64,000 nucleotides of DNA from Saccharothrix sp. (GTDB lineage Bacteria > Actinomycetota > Actinomycetes > Mycobacteriales > Pseudonocardiaceae), in NCBI RefSeq assembly GCF_031180885.1, contig NZ_JAPSLK010000021.1, positions 1-64,000 of the forward strand, read 5' to 3'. Positions 25,897-34,457 of the stretch are shown here, one piece after another. The translations under genes and the position numbers were made by a program. Within the stretch, counting starts at the first letter, position 1; every line of letters begins with the position of its first letter. The notes under the pieces were generated by a model that saw only the letters and a list, made by a program, of their open reading frames with translations, was not told the DNA's origin and did not search any database.

Positions 25897-26514
25897 GTGA
25901 CCAACACCGCCACCGCGGAGCCGCGCCGCAAGCGGATGCCCAAGGCGCAGCGCAAGGCGCAGATGCTCGACATCGCCGAGCAGGTCTTCGCCGAACGCGG
26001 CTACCTCGCGGCGTCCATGGACGAGATCGCCGAACGCGTGGGCGTGTCCAAGCCGATGCTCTACGAGTACTTCGGGTCCAAGGAAGGCCTGCTCATCGGG
26101 TGCATCCACCGGGCGCGCACCGAACTGCTCGACCGCACCCAGCAGGCCATCTCCGGGGCGTCCACACCGGAGGAGATCCTGCGGCTGGGTCTGCTGGCGT
26201 TCTTCGAGTTCATCGGGGAGCACAAGCAGGCGTGGGCGCTGCTGCGGCAGGAGGCGGCGGTGACCGTGCCGTCGGCGGTGGAGGAGATCGAGGGCATCCG
26301 GCGGCAGCAGACGGACCTGATCGCGGCGGTCATCGGGAGCTTCGACACCGACATCGACGTGATCGAGGCGGAGGCGTTCGCGGAGATCGTGGTCGGGTCG
26401 ACCGAGCGGCTGGCGCTGTGGTGCGAGCGCAGGCCCGAGGTGGGGCCCGCGCTCGCGACCACCTACGTCATGGAGGTCGTCTGGCGGGGCGTGGCCAACC
26501 GGCTCACGGGGTGA
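25897..26514 (+). CDS. TetR-family repressor
   Basis: 205 aa. N-terminal HTH: KAQMLDIAEQVFAERGYLAASMDEIAERVGVSKPMLYEYFGSKEGLL (~21-67). The ligand domain (residues ~75-200) has no recognised family. It most likely controls itself and the divergent Baeyer-Villiger monooxygenase from the inverted repeats in their shared promoter. GTG 25897 is preceded by TAGTCT at 7 bases, so its mRNA is predicted leaderless. It overlaps the convergent alcohol dehydrogenase end by 11 bp. Confidence 0.9.
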   Translation: MTNTATAEPRRKRMPKAQRKAQMLDIAEQVFAERGYLAASMDEIAERVGVSKPMLYEYFGSKEGLLIGCIHRARTELLDRTQQAISGASTPEEILRLGLLAFFEFIGEHKQAWALLRQEAAVTVPSAVEEIEGIRRQQTDLIAAVIGSFDTDIDVIEAEAFAEIVVGSTERLALWCERRPEVGPALATTYVMEVVWRGVANRLTG

Positions 26515-27538
26515 GGACGACCTTCAGCGCACTGCGGTCGTCCATCGACCGGTAGCCGTCGGCGACCTCGTCCAGCGGGAGCGTGCGGTCGAAGACCGGT
26601 GCCGGGTCGAGGCGTCCGGCCAGCACGTCCGCCATCAGCTCGGGCAGGTAGGTGCGGACCGGCGCGATGCCGCCCGCGATGCCGATGTTGCGCGGGAACA
26701 GCTTGCCGGTGGGCAGGTTCGGGGCTTGGTGCGGGACGCCGACGTAGCCGATGCGCCCGCCGTCGCGGACCAGGCCGATCGCGGTCGACCAGGACTCGTC
26801 GGTGCCCACGCACTCCAGCACGACCGGCGCGCCCAGCCCGCCGGTCAGCTCCCGGACCTTCTCCACCGCCTCCGCACCGCGCTCGGGCACCTGGTCCGTG
26901 GCGCCGAACAGGCGGGCCACCTTGGCGCGGTCCTCGTGCCGGCCCAGGGAGATGATCCGCTCGGCGCCCAGCCGCTTGGCCGCGAGGACCCCGCACAGGC
27001 CGACCGCGCCGTCACCGACCACCACGACCGTGGCGCCCGGCGCGGCACCGGCCGAGACCGCCGCGTGGTGGCCCGTGCCCATCACGTCGGACAGCGCGAG
27101 CAGCGCCGGGAGCAGGGCGTCGTCGACGCCTTCGGGGACCCGCACGAGGGTGCCGTCGGCGAACGGCACGCGGACCGCCTCGGCCTGGCCGCCGTCGGAC
27201 GTGCCGGAGCCCCAGAAGCCGCCCTGGGGGCACGACGTGGGCAGGCCCTGGACGCAGTACGGGCAGGTTCCGTCACTCCAGACGAACGGGGCGATCACCC
27301 GGTCGCCGACCTTGACGCTGCCGACCCCGGGGCCGACCTCGACCACCTCGCCGACGAACTCGTGGCCGATCCGCTGGCCCGGCACGCGCTTGGCGACCCC
27401 GCGGTAGGCCCACAGGTCGCTGCCGCAGATGCACGCCAGCTCCACCTTGACCACGGCGTCGCCCGGCTCGCGCACGACGGCGTCCGGGACGTGCTCGACG
27501 CGGATGTCCTTCGGTCCGTGGATGGTCGTCGCCCGCAC
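26504..27538 (-). CDS. Zinc-dependent alcohol dehydrogenase (medium-chain)
   Basis: 344 aa. Catalytic zinc ligands C38 (CICGSD) and H59-E60 (GHEFVGEV). The structural-zinc lobe keeps C92, C95 and C103 of the usual four Cys. The Rossmann motif VVVVGDGAVGLCGVLAAKRLGA is near 167-188. It would oxidise an alcohol or reduce an aldehyde with NAD(P). GTG 27538 has GAGGAGG upstream. It lies beside the Baeyer-Villiger monooxygenase regulator, so it may belong to the same degradative route, but it faces that gene and has its own promoter. Confidence 0.9.
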   Translation of the reverse strand: MRATTIHGPKDIRVEHVPDAVVREPGDAVVKVELACICGSDLWAYRGVAKRVPGQRIGHEFVGEVVEVGPGVGSVKVGDRVIAPFVWSDGTCPYCVQGLPTSCPQGGFWGSGTSDGGQAEAVRVPFADGTLVRVPEGVDDALLPALLALSDVMGTGHHAAVSAGAAPGATVVVVGDGAVGLCGVLAAKRLGAERIISLGRHEDRAKVARLFGATDQVPERGAEAVEKVRELTGGLGAPVVLECVGTDESWSTAIGLVRDGGRIGYVGVPHQAPNLPTGKLFPRNIGIAGGIAPVRTYLPELMADVLAGRLDPAPVFDRTLPLDEVADGYRSMDDRSALKVVLTP

Positions 27539-27631
27539 AGGGCCTCCTCGTCGTCGCGGGGTCGTCGGGTGCGGCCATCCTCGCAAGGGGGCGACGTTTC
27601 GTCAGCAGGCTTTGGGCGCGGGCGTGCGGGG

Positions 27632-27687
27632 ACCCGGCGGGAGCGGCCGGGGGTGGTGGCCGGGGGTGGTGGCCGCTCCCGCCGGGT
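27632..27687 (-). terminator. Terminator hairpin after the LAxTG protein gene
   Basis: A perfect 17-bp stem, ACCCGGCGGGAGCGGCC (27632-27648) with GGCCGCTCCCGCCGGGT (27671-27687). The 22-base loop is itself a duplicated GGGGGTGGTGGCC word. Confidence 0.8.
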
Positions 27688-27722
27688 CGTGGGGGTGTGG
27701 CTGGTGGCGACCTGCCCGGGCG

Positions 27723-28463
27723 TCAGGCTCGACGGCGGCGGGTCACGAGGAGGGTCAGCGCGCCGGCACCCACGCTGAGCAGGCCCAGCAGCACCATCCA
27801 GGAGGCGTTCGCACCCGTGTAGGCCAGGGCCTGGTCGAGCACCGCGGCCACCGGGTTCCGCGGGCCGGCCGCCGGGGTGTGGGTCGACGTCGAGGTGCTG
27901 GTGCCCGTGCCCGAGGTGGACGTCGAGGTGGAAGTGGACGTCGAGGTCGACGTCGAAGTCTCGGTCGTCGTCGGCACCGTCGTGGTGGTGGACGTCGGCG
28001 GGTTGGTCTGGGTGCAGCCGGTGTGCGCGGGGTTGCCGCGGCCCACGCCCGCGTTGCGGTCGCACTCGTAGCCGGCGTTGCCGTCCGAACCGCCCGGCAG
28101 CTGGCCAGGGGGGTTCTTGTTGTCGGCGTTGCCCACGCAGCCGGCGCACGGCCGGCCGACCTGCTGACCGTCACCGTTGCCGTTCTGCGACGGCGAGCCG
28201 TCGCGGGTCGAGTCGTACGGGCCGTGCGTGTTGGCGCCGTGGTCGGTGAAGTCCGCGTTGGACGGCGGCTGCGGCGCGTTGGTGTCCTCGGCCGGGGGCT
28301 TGCCGTGCGCGCCGGCCTGGCCCTGCTTGTGCTCCTGGGACTGTCCTGGTGGGACGAAGCCCGGGTCGGTGCCGTTGCCGTTGCCCGGGTCCGCGGTGGC
28401 CGCGACGGGGGCGAAGAACAGGCCGACGGCGGCCGTGGCGGCTATCAGCAATCTTCGGGACAT
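27723..28463 (-). CDS. Surface protein with LAxTG sortase signal
   Basis: 246 aa. A signal peptide (RRLLIAATAAVGLFFAPVAATA) is followed by a polar Gly/Asn/Pro-rich body with two Cys pairs (RPCAGC, GYECDRN...HTGC) and a Ser/Thr-rich stalk (TSTSTSTSTSTSTS near 168-190). The end carries the sorting signal LAYTG, then a hydrophobic span (WMVLLGLLSVGAGALTLLV) and RRRRA. LAxTG is the class E sortase motif of actinomycetes, so the protein should be covalently fixed to the wall. The function of the body is unknown. It is monocistronic, with a hairpin downstream. Confidence 0.8.
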   Translation of the reverse strand: MSRRLLIAATAAVGLFFAPVAATADPGNGNGTDPGFVPPGQSQEHKQGQAGAHGKPPAEDTNAPQPPSNADFTDHGANTHGPYDSTRDGSPSQNGNGDGQQVGRPCAGCVGNADNKNPPGQLPGGSDGNAGYECDRNAGVGRGNPAHTGCTQTNPPTSTTTTVPTTTETSTSTSTSTSTSTSTSGTGTSTSTSTHTPAAGPRNPVAAVLDQALAYTGANASWMVLLGLLSVGAGALTLLVTRRRRA

Positions 28464-28527
28464 GGCGTCCTCCTGGAGCAGAGTCTTGATCCATCCGGGG
28501 TATCGACGTGGACGCCAGCGTGTTACC

Positions 28528-28567
28528 CGTCACTCGGTCAGGTCATGCTTCACCTGACCGAGTGACG
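28528..28567 (-). terminator. Terminator hairpin after the GH95-like gene
   Basis: A perfect 16-bp stem CGTCACTCGGTCAGGT / ACCTGACCGAGTGACG with an 8-base loop, 20 bases after the stop at 28587. Confidence 0.85.
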
Positions 28568-28586
28568 TGTCGTGGTCACGGACGGT

Positions 28587-30848
28587 CTACGGCAGGCCCC
28601 AGCGTGGGCCGGGCTTCGAGATCGGGACCGGGGCGACGGTGAGGTCGGGCGTGACGCCCTTCGGGTGCACCAGGACCTCGCCGCCGCGGGCAAGGTCGAT
28701 GTCGAGGGTGCCGTCGCCGCGATCGCGGTAGGGCACGGGCGTGCCACTCGGCGTGCGCACTGTGACCTCGCCCGCGATGCCGTGCCGCAGCGCCAGCGGC
28801 TCCCCCGCCAGGCTGCGGACCAGCACGAACCGGGTCCGCCCGCCCCGGCGCGCCGCGGTCACCTCGAACGCGCCCTCGGCGAGGTGGCGGTCCAGCACGA
28901 CGTCCGCCCACGCCGTCGGCACCGCCGGGAACACCCGCACCACCCCGCCCCAGCTCTGCAGGACCAGGTCGTGCAGGGTCTGCGCGGCCGACAGCGGGGT
29001 CTCCACCACCGGCCCGGCCTCGGTGTACATGGTGTTCTCCAGCACCGGGAAGCGCGTCGACGTGTCGAACATCTTCACCAGGTACGCCAGCGCCTCGTCA
29101 CCGCGGAACATGCGCGCGGCGATCGAGCCGGAGCCCGAGTAGCTGTAGCCGCGGTGCGCGCCTTCGAGGGACATCCAGTGCCGCAACGACTTCTCGATCA
29201 GCGCGCGGTTCTCCGGCTGCTCCCAGGTGACCGTGGCGAGCGGGAACACCGCGAGCATGTGCGAGTAGTGCCGGTGCGACTTGGCGAACGGAACACCCGT
29301 GCCCACCATGAAACCGTTGGCGTCCACGGGATACGGCACGAGCGTGTCGAGAACTTCCTGCCACCGCTTGGCCAACGGGTCGTCGATGCGCAGCACCCGG
29401 GCCGAGTCGAGCAGGGTCCGGCACGCCCACCGCAGCAGTTGGAGGTCGTAGTTGCAGTCGGGCGCGTTGCCGTACTCCGGTGACGTGGTCGCGGGCAGAT
29501 GCAGGCGGCCGTCGTTGCCCTTGGTCAGGAACCGGAGGTAGTAGTTGACCGCCCGGCGCAGCAAGGGGAACACGACGTCGGCGAGCAGCGCGCGGTCCAT
29601 CGAGTGCCGGTAGCTCAACCACACGTTGTGCAGCGCCCAGGTCAGGTTGCCCAGCTCGACCGTGCCGGTGCCGCCGGGTTCGCCGAGGGTGCCGGTGTTG
29701 GACGTGTGCCGGTCGGTGCTGCGACCGACGCCCGCGCAGTCGTCGCGGTACTGGGTCTTGACGTTGCGGACGAGTTGGGCGGCGTTGTCCTTCAACGTGG
29801 TCGCGATCGCGTCCAGCTCCAGGTGGTTCGAGCCATGGATGGGCCAGTACTCCAGCTGCACGTTGAGGTTCCACCACGCCGCGGCCCACGGCGTCGGCTC
29901 CAGCCAGGGTCCGCAGGTCGCCATGACCGGTCCGCCGGCGCGGGTGCCGGCGGCGAGCTTGTAGAGCTGGATCCAGTAGAAGGACTGGAGCCGCTGGTCC
30001 GGGATGGACAGGAAGCTGCGCTTGTAGAACGCGTGCCACCAGTCGCGGTGGCGCTGCTGGAAGTCCGCGCCGGACAGCGCGGCGGCGGCGCGGACGCTGC
30101 TCAGCGCCGACGCTTCGGCCGTGGTGGCGGGGAAGCTGTGCGCGACGGACAGCAGCATCCTGCGCTTGCCGGACGTCCCGATGACCCGGTAGGCGGTGGC
30201 GGTCTGGCCACCGGCAAGGAGGGACTGCACCACGACCCGCTCGCTGCCGGACGTCTTCGTCACCGGATCGGGGTTGAACTCGTAGCCCGCCGGCGGGTTC
30301 TCGGTCGCGGCGCGCGGCGGGATGGCCTTCTCCGGCACGAACACGAGGTCGGCACGCTCATCGCCGGACGGGGTCACCGACAGGCCCAGCACGCCCTCGG
30401 TGATGATCGCGTGCAGGCGCAACGACCCGCGGTCGGTGGTGATGGTGCCGACCAGCTCGGCGTGCCACAGGTCCAGCCGCCAGTCCACCGCGCGGACCGC
30501 GCCGACCGGCGTGAGCAGCACGTGCCCCACGGGCAGCCGGGGCACGCCCCACGCGCTGCCGCCGGTGGTCCGGTGGTCCTGCACCTCGGCGTGCTGGACG
30601 GTGAACTTGATCCGGTTGCCGACGGCGTAGACCATGCTGCCCAGCCCTCCGTCGCCCAGGAACGGCCCTTGCGACCATTTGGTCGGCACCCGCTTCCAGA
30701 CCAGGTCCTGGCCGGCGAGGAAGTCCGCCCACTGCTGGTCGGTCAGCGATACCTCCGATGTCCCGGCGCGGGCCGGCTCCACCGGTAGCAGCCCGGCGGT
30801 GACCGCCGCACCCGTGACACCCAGGAAAACACGCCTGTTCAGGCCCAT
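28587..30848 (-). CDS. Tat-exported glycoside hydrolase, GH95-like
   Basis: 753 aa. The N-terminus MGLNRRVFLGVTGAAVTAGLL has a twin-arginine motif and ends at an ARA cleavage site, so export is by Tat. The order is an N-terminal beta-sandwich (GPFLGDGGLGSMVYAV, FTVQHAEVQDHR), an alpha/alpha barrel (PWAAAWWNLNVQLEYWP, LPATTSPEYGNAPDCNYDLQ, FAKSHRHYSHMLAVFPL) and a C-terminal beta domain (ETPLSAAQTLHDLVLQSWGG, RVFPAVPTAW). This resembles GH95 alpha-L-fucosidases and related enzymes; the true substrate is unsure. The ATG at 30848 follows GGAGGGG. The frame upstream lacks a signal peptide. Confidence 0.8.
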   Translation of the reverse strand: MGLNRRVFLGVTGAAVTAGLLPVEPARAGTSEVSLTDQQWADFLAGQDLVWKRVPTKWSQGPFLGDGGLGSMVYAVGNRIKFTVQHAEVQDHRTTGGSAWGVPRLPVGHVLLTPVGAVRAVDWRLDLWHAELVGTITTDRGSLRLHAIITEGVLGLSVTPSGDERADLVFVPEKAIPPRAATENPPAGYEFNPDPVTKTSGSERVVVQSLLAGGQTATAYRVIGTSGKRRMLLSVAHSFPATTAEASALSSVRAAAALSGADFQQRHRDWWHAFYKRSFLSIPDQRLQSFYWIQLYKLAAGTRAGGPVMATCGPWLEPTPWAAAWWNLNVQLEYWPIHGSNHLELDAIATTLKDNAAQLVRNVKTQYRDDCAGVGRSTDRHTSNTGTLGEPGGTGTVELGNLTWALHNVWLSYRHSMDRALLADVVFPLLRRAVNYYLRFLTKGNDGRLHLPATTSPEYGNAPDCNYDLQLLRWACRTLLDSARVLRIDDPLAKRWQEVLDTLVPYPVDANGFMVGTGVPFAKSHRHYSHMLAVFPLATVTWEQPENRALIEKSLRHWMSLEGAHRGYSYSGSGSIAARMFRGDEALAYLVKMFDTSTRFPVLENTMYTEAGPVVETPLSAAQTLHDLVLQSWGGVVRVFPAVPTAWADVVLDRHLAEGAFEVTAARRGGRTRFVLVRSLAGEPLALRHGIAGEVTVRTPSGTPVPYRDRGDGTLDIDLARGGEVLVHPKGVTPDLTVAPVPISKPGPRWGLP

Positions 30849-31049
30849 CCGAACCCCTCCGCGGACGCCGACAACGGCGATCGGTGTGCGCGGCGGTAAG
30901 CCCGAAAGGTAGGAGCAAAGCGGGTCGGTGCGCAAGAGCCGGACCGGAAACGGCCGGGACGACACCGCGCACCACTCGTTAGGGGGAAAGACCGCGTGCG
31001 CCCGCCGATTTGCGGGTCAACTGGCAGGGAAGGACGGAGGTCGAGCCCC

Positions 31050-31340
31050 ATGCCCACGCTCCCCATCACCGCCAACTACCGGCGCGACGGCGACGACTGG
31101 GCGGTGACCGTGCGCACCGCCGAACGCGCGCTCGACGCCGTCGCGCCGGGCCTGATCGCCGCCCGCGTCCAAGCCGACCAGCTCGTCGACGAGATCTCCG
31201 GGGGCAACGAGGACCGGGCGGTGGTGCACATGCTCGACGGCGACGCGTACGCGTTCTCCGTGGTGTACCTGCACACCCGGCACGGACTGCCGCTCAGCCG
31301 TGACGCGAGCACCCCTCACGACCAGGCATTCGAGGCCTGA
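31050..31340 (+). CDS. Small hypothetical protein
   Basis: 96 aa, soluble (TANYRRDGDDWAVTVRTAERAL; AARVQADQLVDEIS; VVHMLDGDAYAFSVVYLHTR). The pattern of short strands and one helix recalls small antitoxin-like or HicB-like folds, but I cannot assign it. The ATG at 31050 follows GGAGG (31036-31040). It is 52 bp before a TetR gene in the same direction, which has its own -10 (TAGGAT, 31359-31364). Confidence 0.6.
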   Translation: MPTLPITANYRRDGDDWAVTVRTAERALDAVAPGLIAARVQADQLVDEISGGNEDRAVVHMLDGDAYAFSVVYLHTRHGLPLSRDASTPHDQAFEA

Positions 31341-31392
31341 GAGCGGTCTGGTCCCGCCTAGGATGTCCGGCCAAAGGCGAACGGGAGCAGAC

Positions 31393-32007
31393 ATGGCCAC
31401 ACCGGTGTACAGCGGGGCGCCAAGATCTCCGCAGCGGGGCAGACCCAGGGACGCGAGCCGCGACGACGCGCTGCGGCAGGCCGCGCTGGAGGTGATGGCG
31501 GAGGTCGGCTACCGGGCGTTGACCATGGACGCCGTCGCCGCGCGCGCCCGCGCCGGCAAGGCGACCATCTACCGGCGGTGGGAGTCCAAGCTCGACCTGG
31601 TGATCGACACGTGCACGCACCTGGCGGCGCAGAACCTCGCCGAGCCGGACACCGGGTCGCTGCAGGGCGACCTGCGGGAGTTCCTGGCCTCGTTCGCGGC
31701 GTTCCTGTCCGGGCCGGTGGGCAAGGCGGCGCAGGCGCTGGTGGGCGAGCTGCCGCACGAGCCGGAGCTGGCGGCGGCGTTCCGGGAGACCTTCCTGATC
31801 GCCCAGCGGGACGTGCTGCGGCGCATCCTGGACCGCGCCGACGAGCGCGGCGAGCTGCGCGCGGACGCGCCGCGCGGGATGGCCGTGGAACTGGCGGGGG
31901 CGGCGCTGATCTACCGTCTGATGCTCACCGGCGACCCGCTGGACACGGCGTTCGTCGACCGGATGACCGAGCAGGTGCTACTGCCCCTCGTCGCCGAGGG
32001 GCAGTAG
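31393..32007 (+). CDS. TetR-family regulator
   Basis: 204 aa. HTH: DDALRQAALEVMAEVGYRALTMDAVAARARAGKATIYRRWESKLDLV (~24-70), preceded by the RGRPRDASRD tail typical of TetR proteins of the AcrR/C_11-type group. The C-terminal domain includes LREFLASFAAFLSGPVGKAAQALVGEL. The target is unknown; no divergent gene and no clear operator are seen. It is followed convergently by DUF3618. Confidence 0.88.
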   Translation: MATPVYSGAPRSPQRGRPRDASRDDALRQAALEVMAEVGYRALTMDAVAARARAGKATIYRRWESKLDLVIDTCTHLAAQNLAEPDTGSLQGDLREFLASFAAFLSGPVGKAAQALVGELPHEPELAAAFRETFLIAQRDVLRRILDRADERGELRADAPRGMAVELAGAALIYRLMLTGDPLDTAFVDRMTEQVLLPLVAEGQ

Positions 32008-32013
32008 CCGCCG

Positions 32014-32235
32014 TCAGCGGAACAGCTTGCGCAGCAAGGCGAACCCGAGCAGCACGGCCACCGCGATCAGCGAGTACCGGATCTTGGGTTCGTCGAGCTT
32101 CGCGCGCACGCTGTCCTTGCCCGCCTCGACGAAGCGCTGGGGGTGGGCCCTCGTGCCCAGCTCGTCCAGGGTCGCGGCCAGCGCGTCGCGAGCCTGCTCG
32201 ATCTCGCGCTGGATGGTGTCGGGGTCGCGAGCCAC
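32014..32235 (-). CDS. DUF3618 family membrane protein
   Basis: 73 aa. The family signature MARDPDTIQREIEQARDAL is followed by AATLDELGTRAHPQR and a C-terminal membrane span (YSLIAVAVLLGFALLRKLF). Such small tail-anchored proteins occur once in most actinobacteria, often near bcp or membrane genes; the function is unknown. GTG 32235 is preceded by GGAGGAG. Confidence 0.85.
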   Translation of the reverse strand: MARDPDTIQREIEQARDALAATLDELGTRAHPQRFVEAGKDSVRAKLDEPKIRYSLIAVAVLLGFALLRKLFR

Positions 32236-32352
32236 ATCTCCTCCTAGCAGCGGTCTGCGCCCGTAACGGTAGTTGAGCCGCCGGAACGGCGTTGACCGGT
32301 GTGGCCGAGGGTGGTTTTATAACGGTGTTTCCGTTCCGTTGGAGGAGCACCC

Positions 32353-32796
32353 ATGTCCGCCATCCCGTTGTCCCTCGCCTCCCGCCGCATCGCGGGCGTC
32401 CTGCTGCTGAGCCTGGTCGGCGTCGAGTTCGGCGGCCGGTTCATGACCACGGTCGTCCAGGGCGAGCGGGCGGTGACCGAGTTCCAGCAGTCGTTCTTCC
32501 GCGCCGGGCACGCGCACGCCGGCGTCCTGGTGATCCTGAGCCTCGTGTGCCTGCTGTACGCCGACGTCGCGAACGTGCGCGGCGCGCTGGGCTGGGTGAC
32601 CCGCCTGGGCGTCCCGGTGGCCGCGGTCCTCATGCCGGCGGGCTTCTTCTTCTCCGCCATGGGCGAGGGCGTGACCAAGGCCAACGGCCTGATCGCGCTG
32701 CTCTACATCGGCGGACTGAGCCTGGCGGCCGGTGTGGTGTCCCTCGGCATCGCCCTGCTTCGCCCGGCCGATAGGCTTGCGGCCACGGGGTCGTAG
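32353..32796 (+). CDS. Small integral membrane protein, unknown
   Basis: 147 aa with about four hydrophobic segments: IAGVLLLSLVGVEFGG, HAHAGVLVILSLVCLLYADV, GVPVAAVLMPAGFFFSAMG and LIALLYIGGLSLAAGVVSLGIALL. No family is recognised. The ATG at 32353 has GGAGGAG. The short inverted repeat AACGG-TGTTT-CCGTT (32321-32335) stands just before it, overlapping a TTTTATAAC -10-like patch. Its last ten bases, including the TAG stop, lie inside the following tRNA gene, so the transcript and tRNA share sequence. Confidence 0.6.
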   Translation: MSAIPLSLASRRIAGVLLLSLVGVEFGGRFMTTVVQGERAVTEFQQSFFRAGHAHAGVLVILSLVCLLYADVANVRGALGWVTRLGVPVAAVLMPAGFFFSAMGEGVTKANGLIALLYIGGLSLAAGVVSLGIALLRPADRLAATGS

Positions 32797-32863
32797 CCCA
32801 ATTGGCAGAGGCACACGGTTTAGGTCCGTGCCAGTGAGAGTTCGAGTCTCTCCGGCCCCACCA
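32787..32863 (+). tRNA. tRNA-Leu, anticodon UAG, short variable arm, CCA encoded
   Basis: The acceptor stem GGGGTCG / CGGCCCC closes with A73 at 32860 and an encoded CCA at 32861-32863. The anticodon arm CACGG-TTTAGGT-CCGTG gives anticodon TAG (reads CUA, Leu). The T arm GAGAG-TTCGAGT-CTCTC is complete. The variable region is only about 5 bases (CCAGT), whereas bacterial tRNA-Leu normally has a long class II variable arm. The identity rests on the anticodon alone. Confidence 0.85.
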
Positions 32864-32907
32864 CGCGCCCGCCGTACCGCTCCACGCGGTCCGGCGGGCG
32901 TTCGCGT

Positions 32908-33387
32908 TCACCGGTCCAGCGCGATCAGCGGGAGCGTGAGGAGCGCCAGGGCCGCGCCGATCCACGACACGGTGGTGACCTGGGCGCCCGAGGCGAGGGC
33001 GGCGGCGAAGGCCGGGGTGAGGCTGATGCCGAGTTGGAACGCCGAGACGGTGGTGGCTCCTGCCAGGGTCGGTGCGTCGGCGGCGATGGTGAAGACGCGG
33101 CCGCAGAGGGCCGGGTTGAGCGCGAAGGCCGCGATGCCCAACAGGAACACGGTCGGCACGACGACCTCCGGGGCACCGGGGAACACCGCCAATGTTGCGG
33201 AGAGGAACGCGATGCCGACCGCCCCGGCGGTCAGCGCACGGACAGGTCGTCGGTCGGCGATCCGGCCGCCGATCGACAGGCCCGCGAACGCGCCGACGCC
33301 GAACGGTGCGAGCACCGCCGGCACCCACACCCCGGGCACGCCGGTGACGTCGGTGAGGACCGCGGACAGGTAGTTGAAGGAGATCAT
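32908..33387 (-). pseudogene. MFS transporter, C-terminal half only (5' end deleted)
   Basis: About 160 codons encode the last six or so membrane segments of a drug-efflux-type MFS protein: GVWVPAVLAPFGVGAFAGLSIGGRIADRRPVRAL (the loop 2-3 like motif of the second half), then PEVVVPTVFLLGIAAFALNPAL and TVSAFQLGISLTPAFAAALA. A whole MFS protein is ~400 aa, so the first half is missing. Similarity stops near 33388, exactly where the stump of a regulator begins on the other strand. It is a remnant unless a fused start gives a half-size protein. Confidence 0.75.
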
Positions 33388-33389
33388 GT

Positions 33390-33548
33390 ATGGGCGCGGT
33401 GGACGTCGTGCTGGGGCCTGGAGAGGCCGCTGAGTTCGACTGCCGGACACCGCACTGGTTCGGGGCGGCCGGGCGCGGGGACGTCGAGGTGCTCAGCCTG
33501 TTCGGCCGGCAGCCCGTCCGGGTTCGGGCTTGGTCCGGGAGTCGGTAG
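33390..33548 (+). pseudogene. XRE-cupin regulator, C-terminal stump
   Basis: The 52-codon frame reads DVVLGPGEAAEFDCRTPHWFG, then AGRGDVEVLSLFG before the stop at 33546-33548. This is the end of the C-terminal cupin domain of XRE-family regulators. The HTH and most of the cupin (~150 residues) are absent. It abuts the truncated MFS gene head to head. Regulator and transporter were probably a divergent pair whose shared promoter and both 5' halves were lost in one deletion. Confidence 0.65.
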
Positions 33549-33649
33549 CGCGTGGCGTAGCGGGGTCGGTAGCGCGTGGCGTGGTGGGGCGGAGGTTTGT
33601 AGCGGGCGGCGGGGCGGGGCCATATAGCGCGCGGCGGGGCGGGCGGGGG

Positions 33650-34393
33650 TCAGTAGCGGGCGGCGTAGTGGGTTGGGGGTTCGCCGAACATCTCGCGGAA
33701 GTCGCGGACGAAGTGGGCCTGGTCGGCGTAGCCCAGGTCGGCGGCCAGGGTCGCCCAGTCGACGGCCCTGCCCGCGGCCAGGCGTTCGGTCACCTCGTGC
33801 AGGCGGTAGCGGCGGATGACCCACTTGGGCCCCACGCCGACGTGCTCGGCGAACAGGCGCTGGAGGCGGCGGACGCTGGTGCCCAGGTCGGCGGCGAGGG
33901 CGTCCACGCGCGTGATGCCCGGTTCGGCGGCGATCCGGGCGACCACGGCCACCGCCTCGTCGGCTCTGGGGTCCGGGGCCGGTAGGTGGGCGCGGAGGAA
34001 GTCTTCGACCTCGTTCACGTCCGGGTCGGTGGGGAGGTCCGGGCCGAACACCGCTGAGGCGTCGATCGACCGGTCGGTGATGGTCGACACCGGGGCGCCA
34101 AGGAACGGGCGGAACGCGCCGGGGTGGAAGGCCACGCCGACCACGTGGCCTTGGCCCGCCAGGGTTTTGACCTGGTGGCCGCTGGACACGCCGTGCACGG
34201 TCGCCCGGCCGTCCTGGAAGGTGAGGTGGACGTTCGGGTACGGGACGATCAACTGCCGGTACGGCTCGGCGTAGTCCCAGGAGACCAGCCAATAGCGGGC
34301 CACGTGCCGGGCCAGGTCCGGGGACGGCGCGGGGAAGGCGTGACGCTGGTACGTCTGCCAGGCGCCGCCCAGTTCACGCACGTCCCTCGGCAC
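33650..34393 (-). CDS. AraC-family transcriptional regulator
   Basis: 247 aa. The N-terminal part (YQRHAFPAPSPDLARHVARYWLVSWD, then VVGVAFHPGAFRPFLG) is of the DUF6597/DUF4865-like type common in actinomycete AraC proteins. The C-terminal double HTH is RVDALAADLGTSVRRLQRLFAEHVGVGPKWVIRRYRL and WATLAADLGYADQAHFVRDFREMFGEPPTHY. The GTG at 34393 was chosen because TACACT (34406-34401) lies 7 bases before it; longer frames run into the divergent gene. The target is unknown; the divergent mycothiol-type gene at 34458 is the nearest candidate. Confidence 0.88.
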   Translation of the reverse strand: MPRDVRELGGAWQTYQRHAFPAPSPDLARHVARYWLVSWDYAEPYRQLIVPYPNVHLTFQDGRATVHGVSSGHQVKTLAGQGHVVGVAFHPGAFRPFLGAPVSTITDRSIDASAVFGPDLPTDPDVNEVEDFLRAHLPAPDPRADEAVAVVARIAAEPGITRVDALAADLGTSVRRLQRLFAEHVGVGPKWVIRRYRLHEVTERLAAGRAVDWATLAADLGYADQAHFVRDFREMFGEPPTHYAARY

Positions 34394-34457
34394 GGGTCCG
34401 AGTGTATGTCGCGTTCCTTCAAGACAGGCCGGCGTTGGTTGGGGTTGGGTTCCGTCC

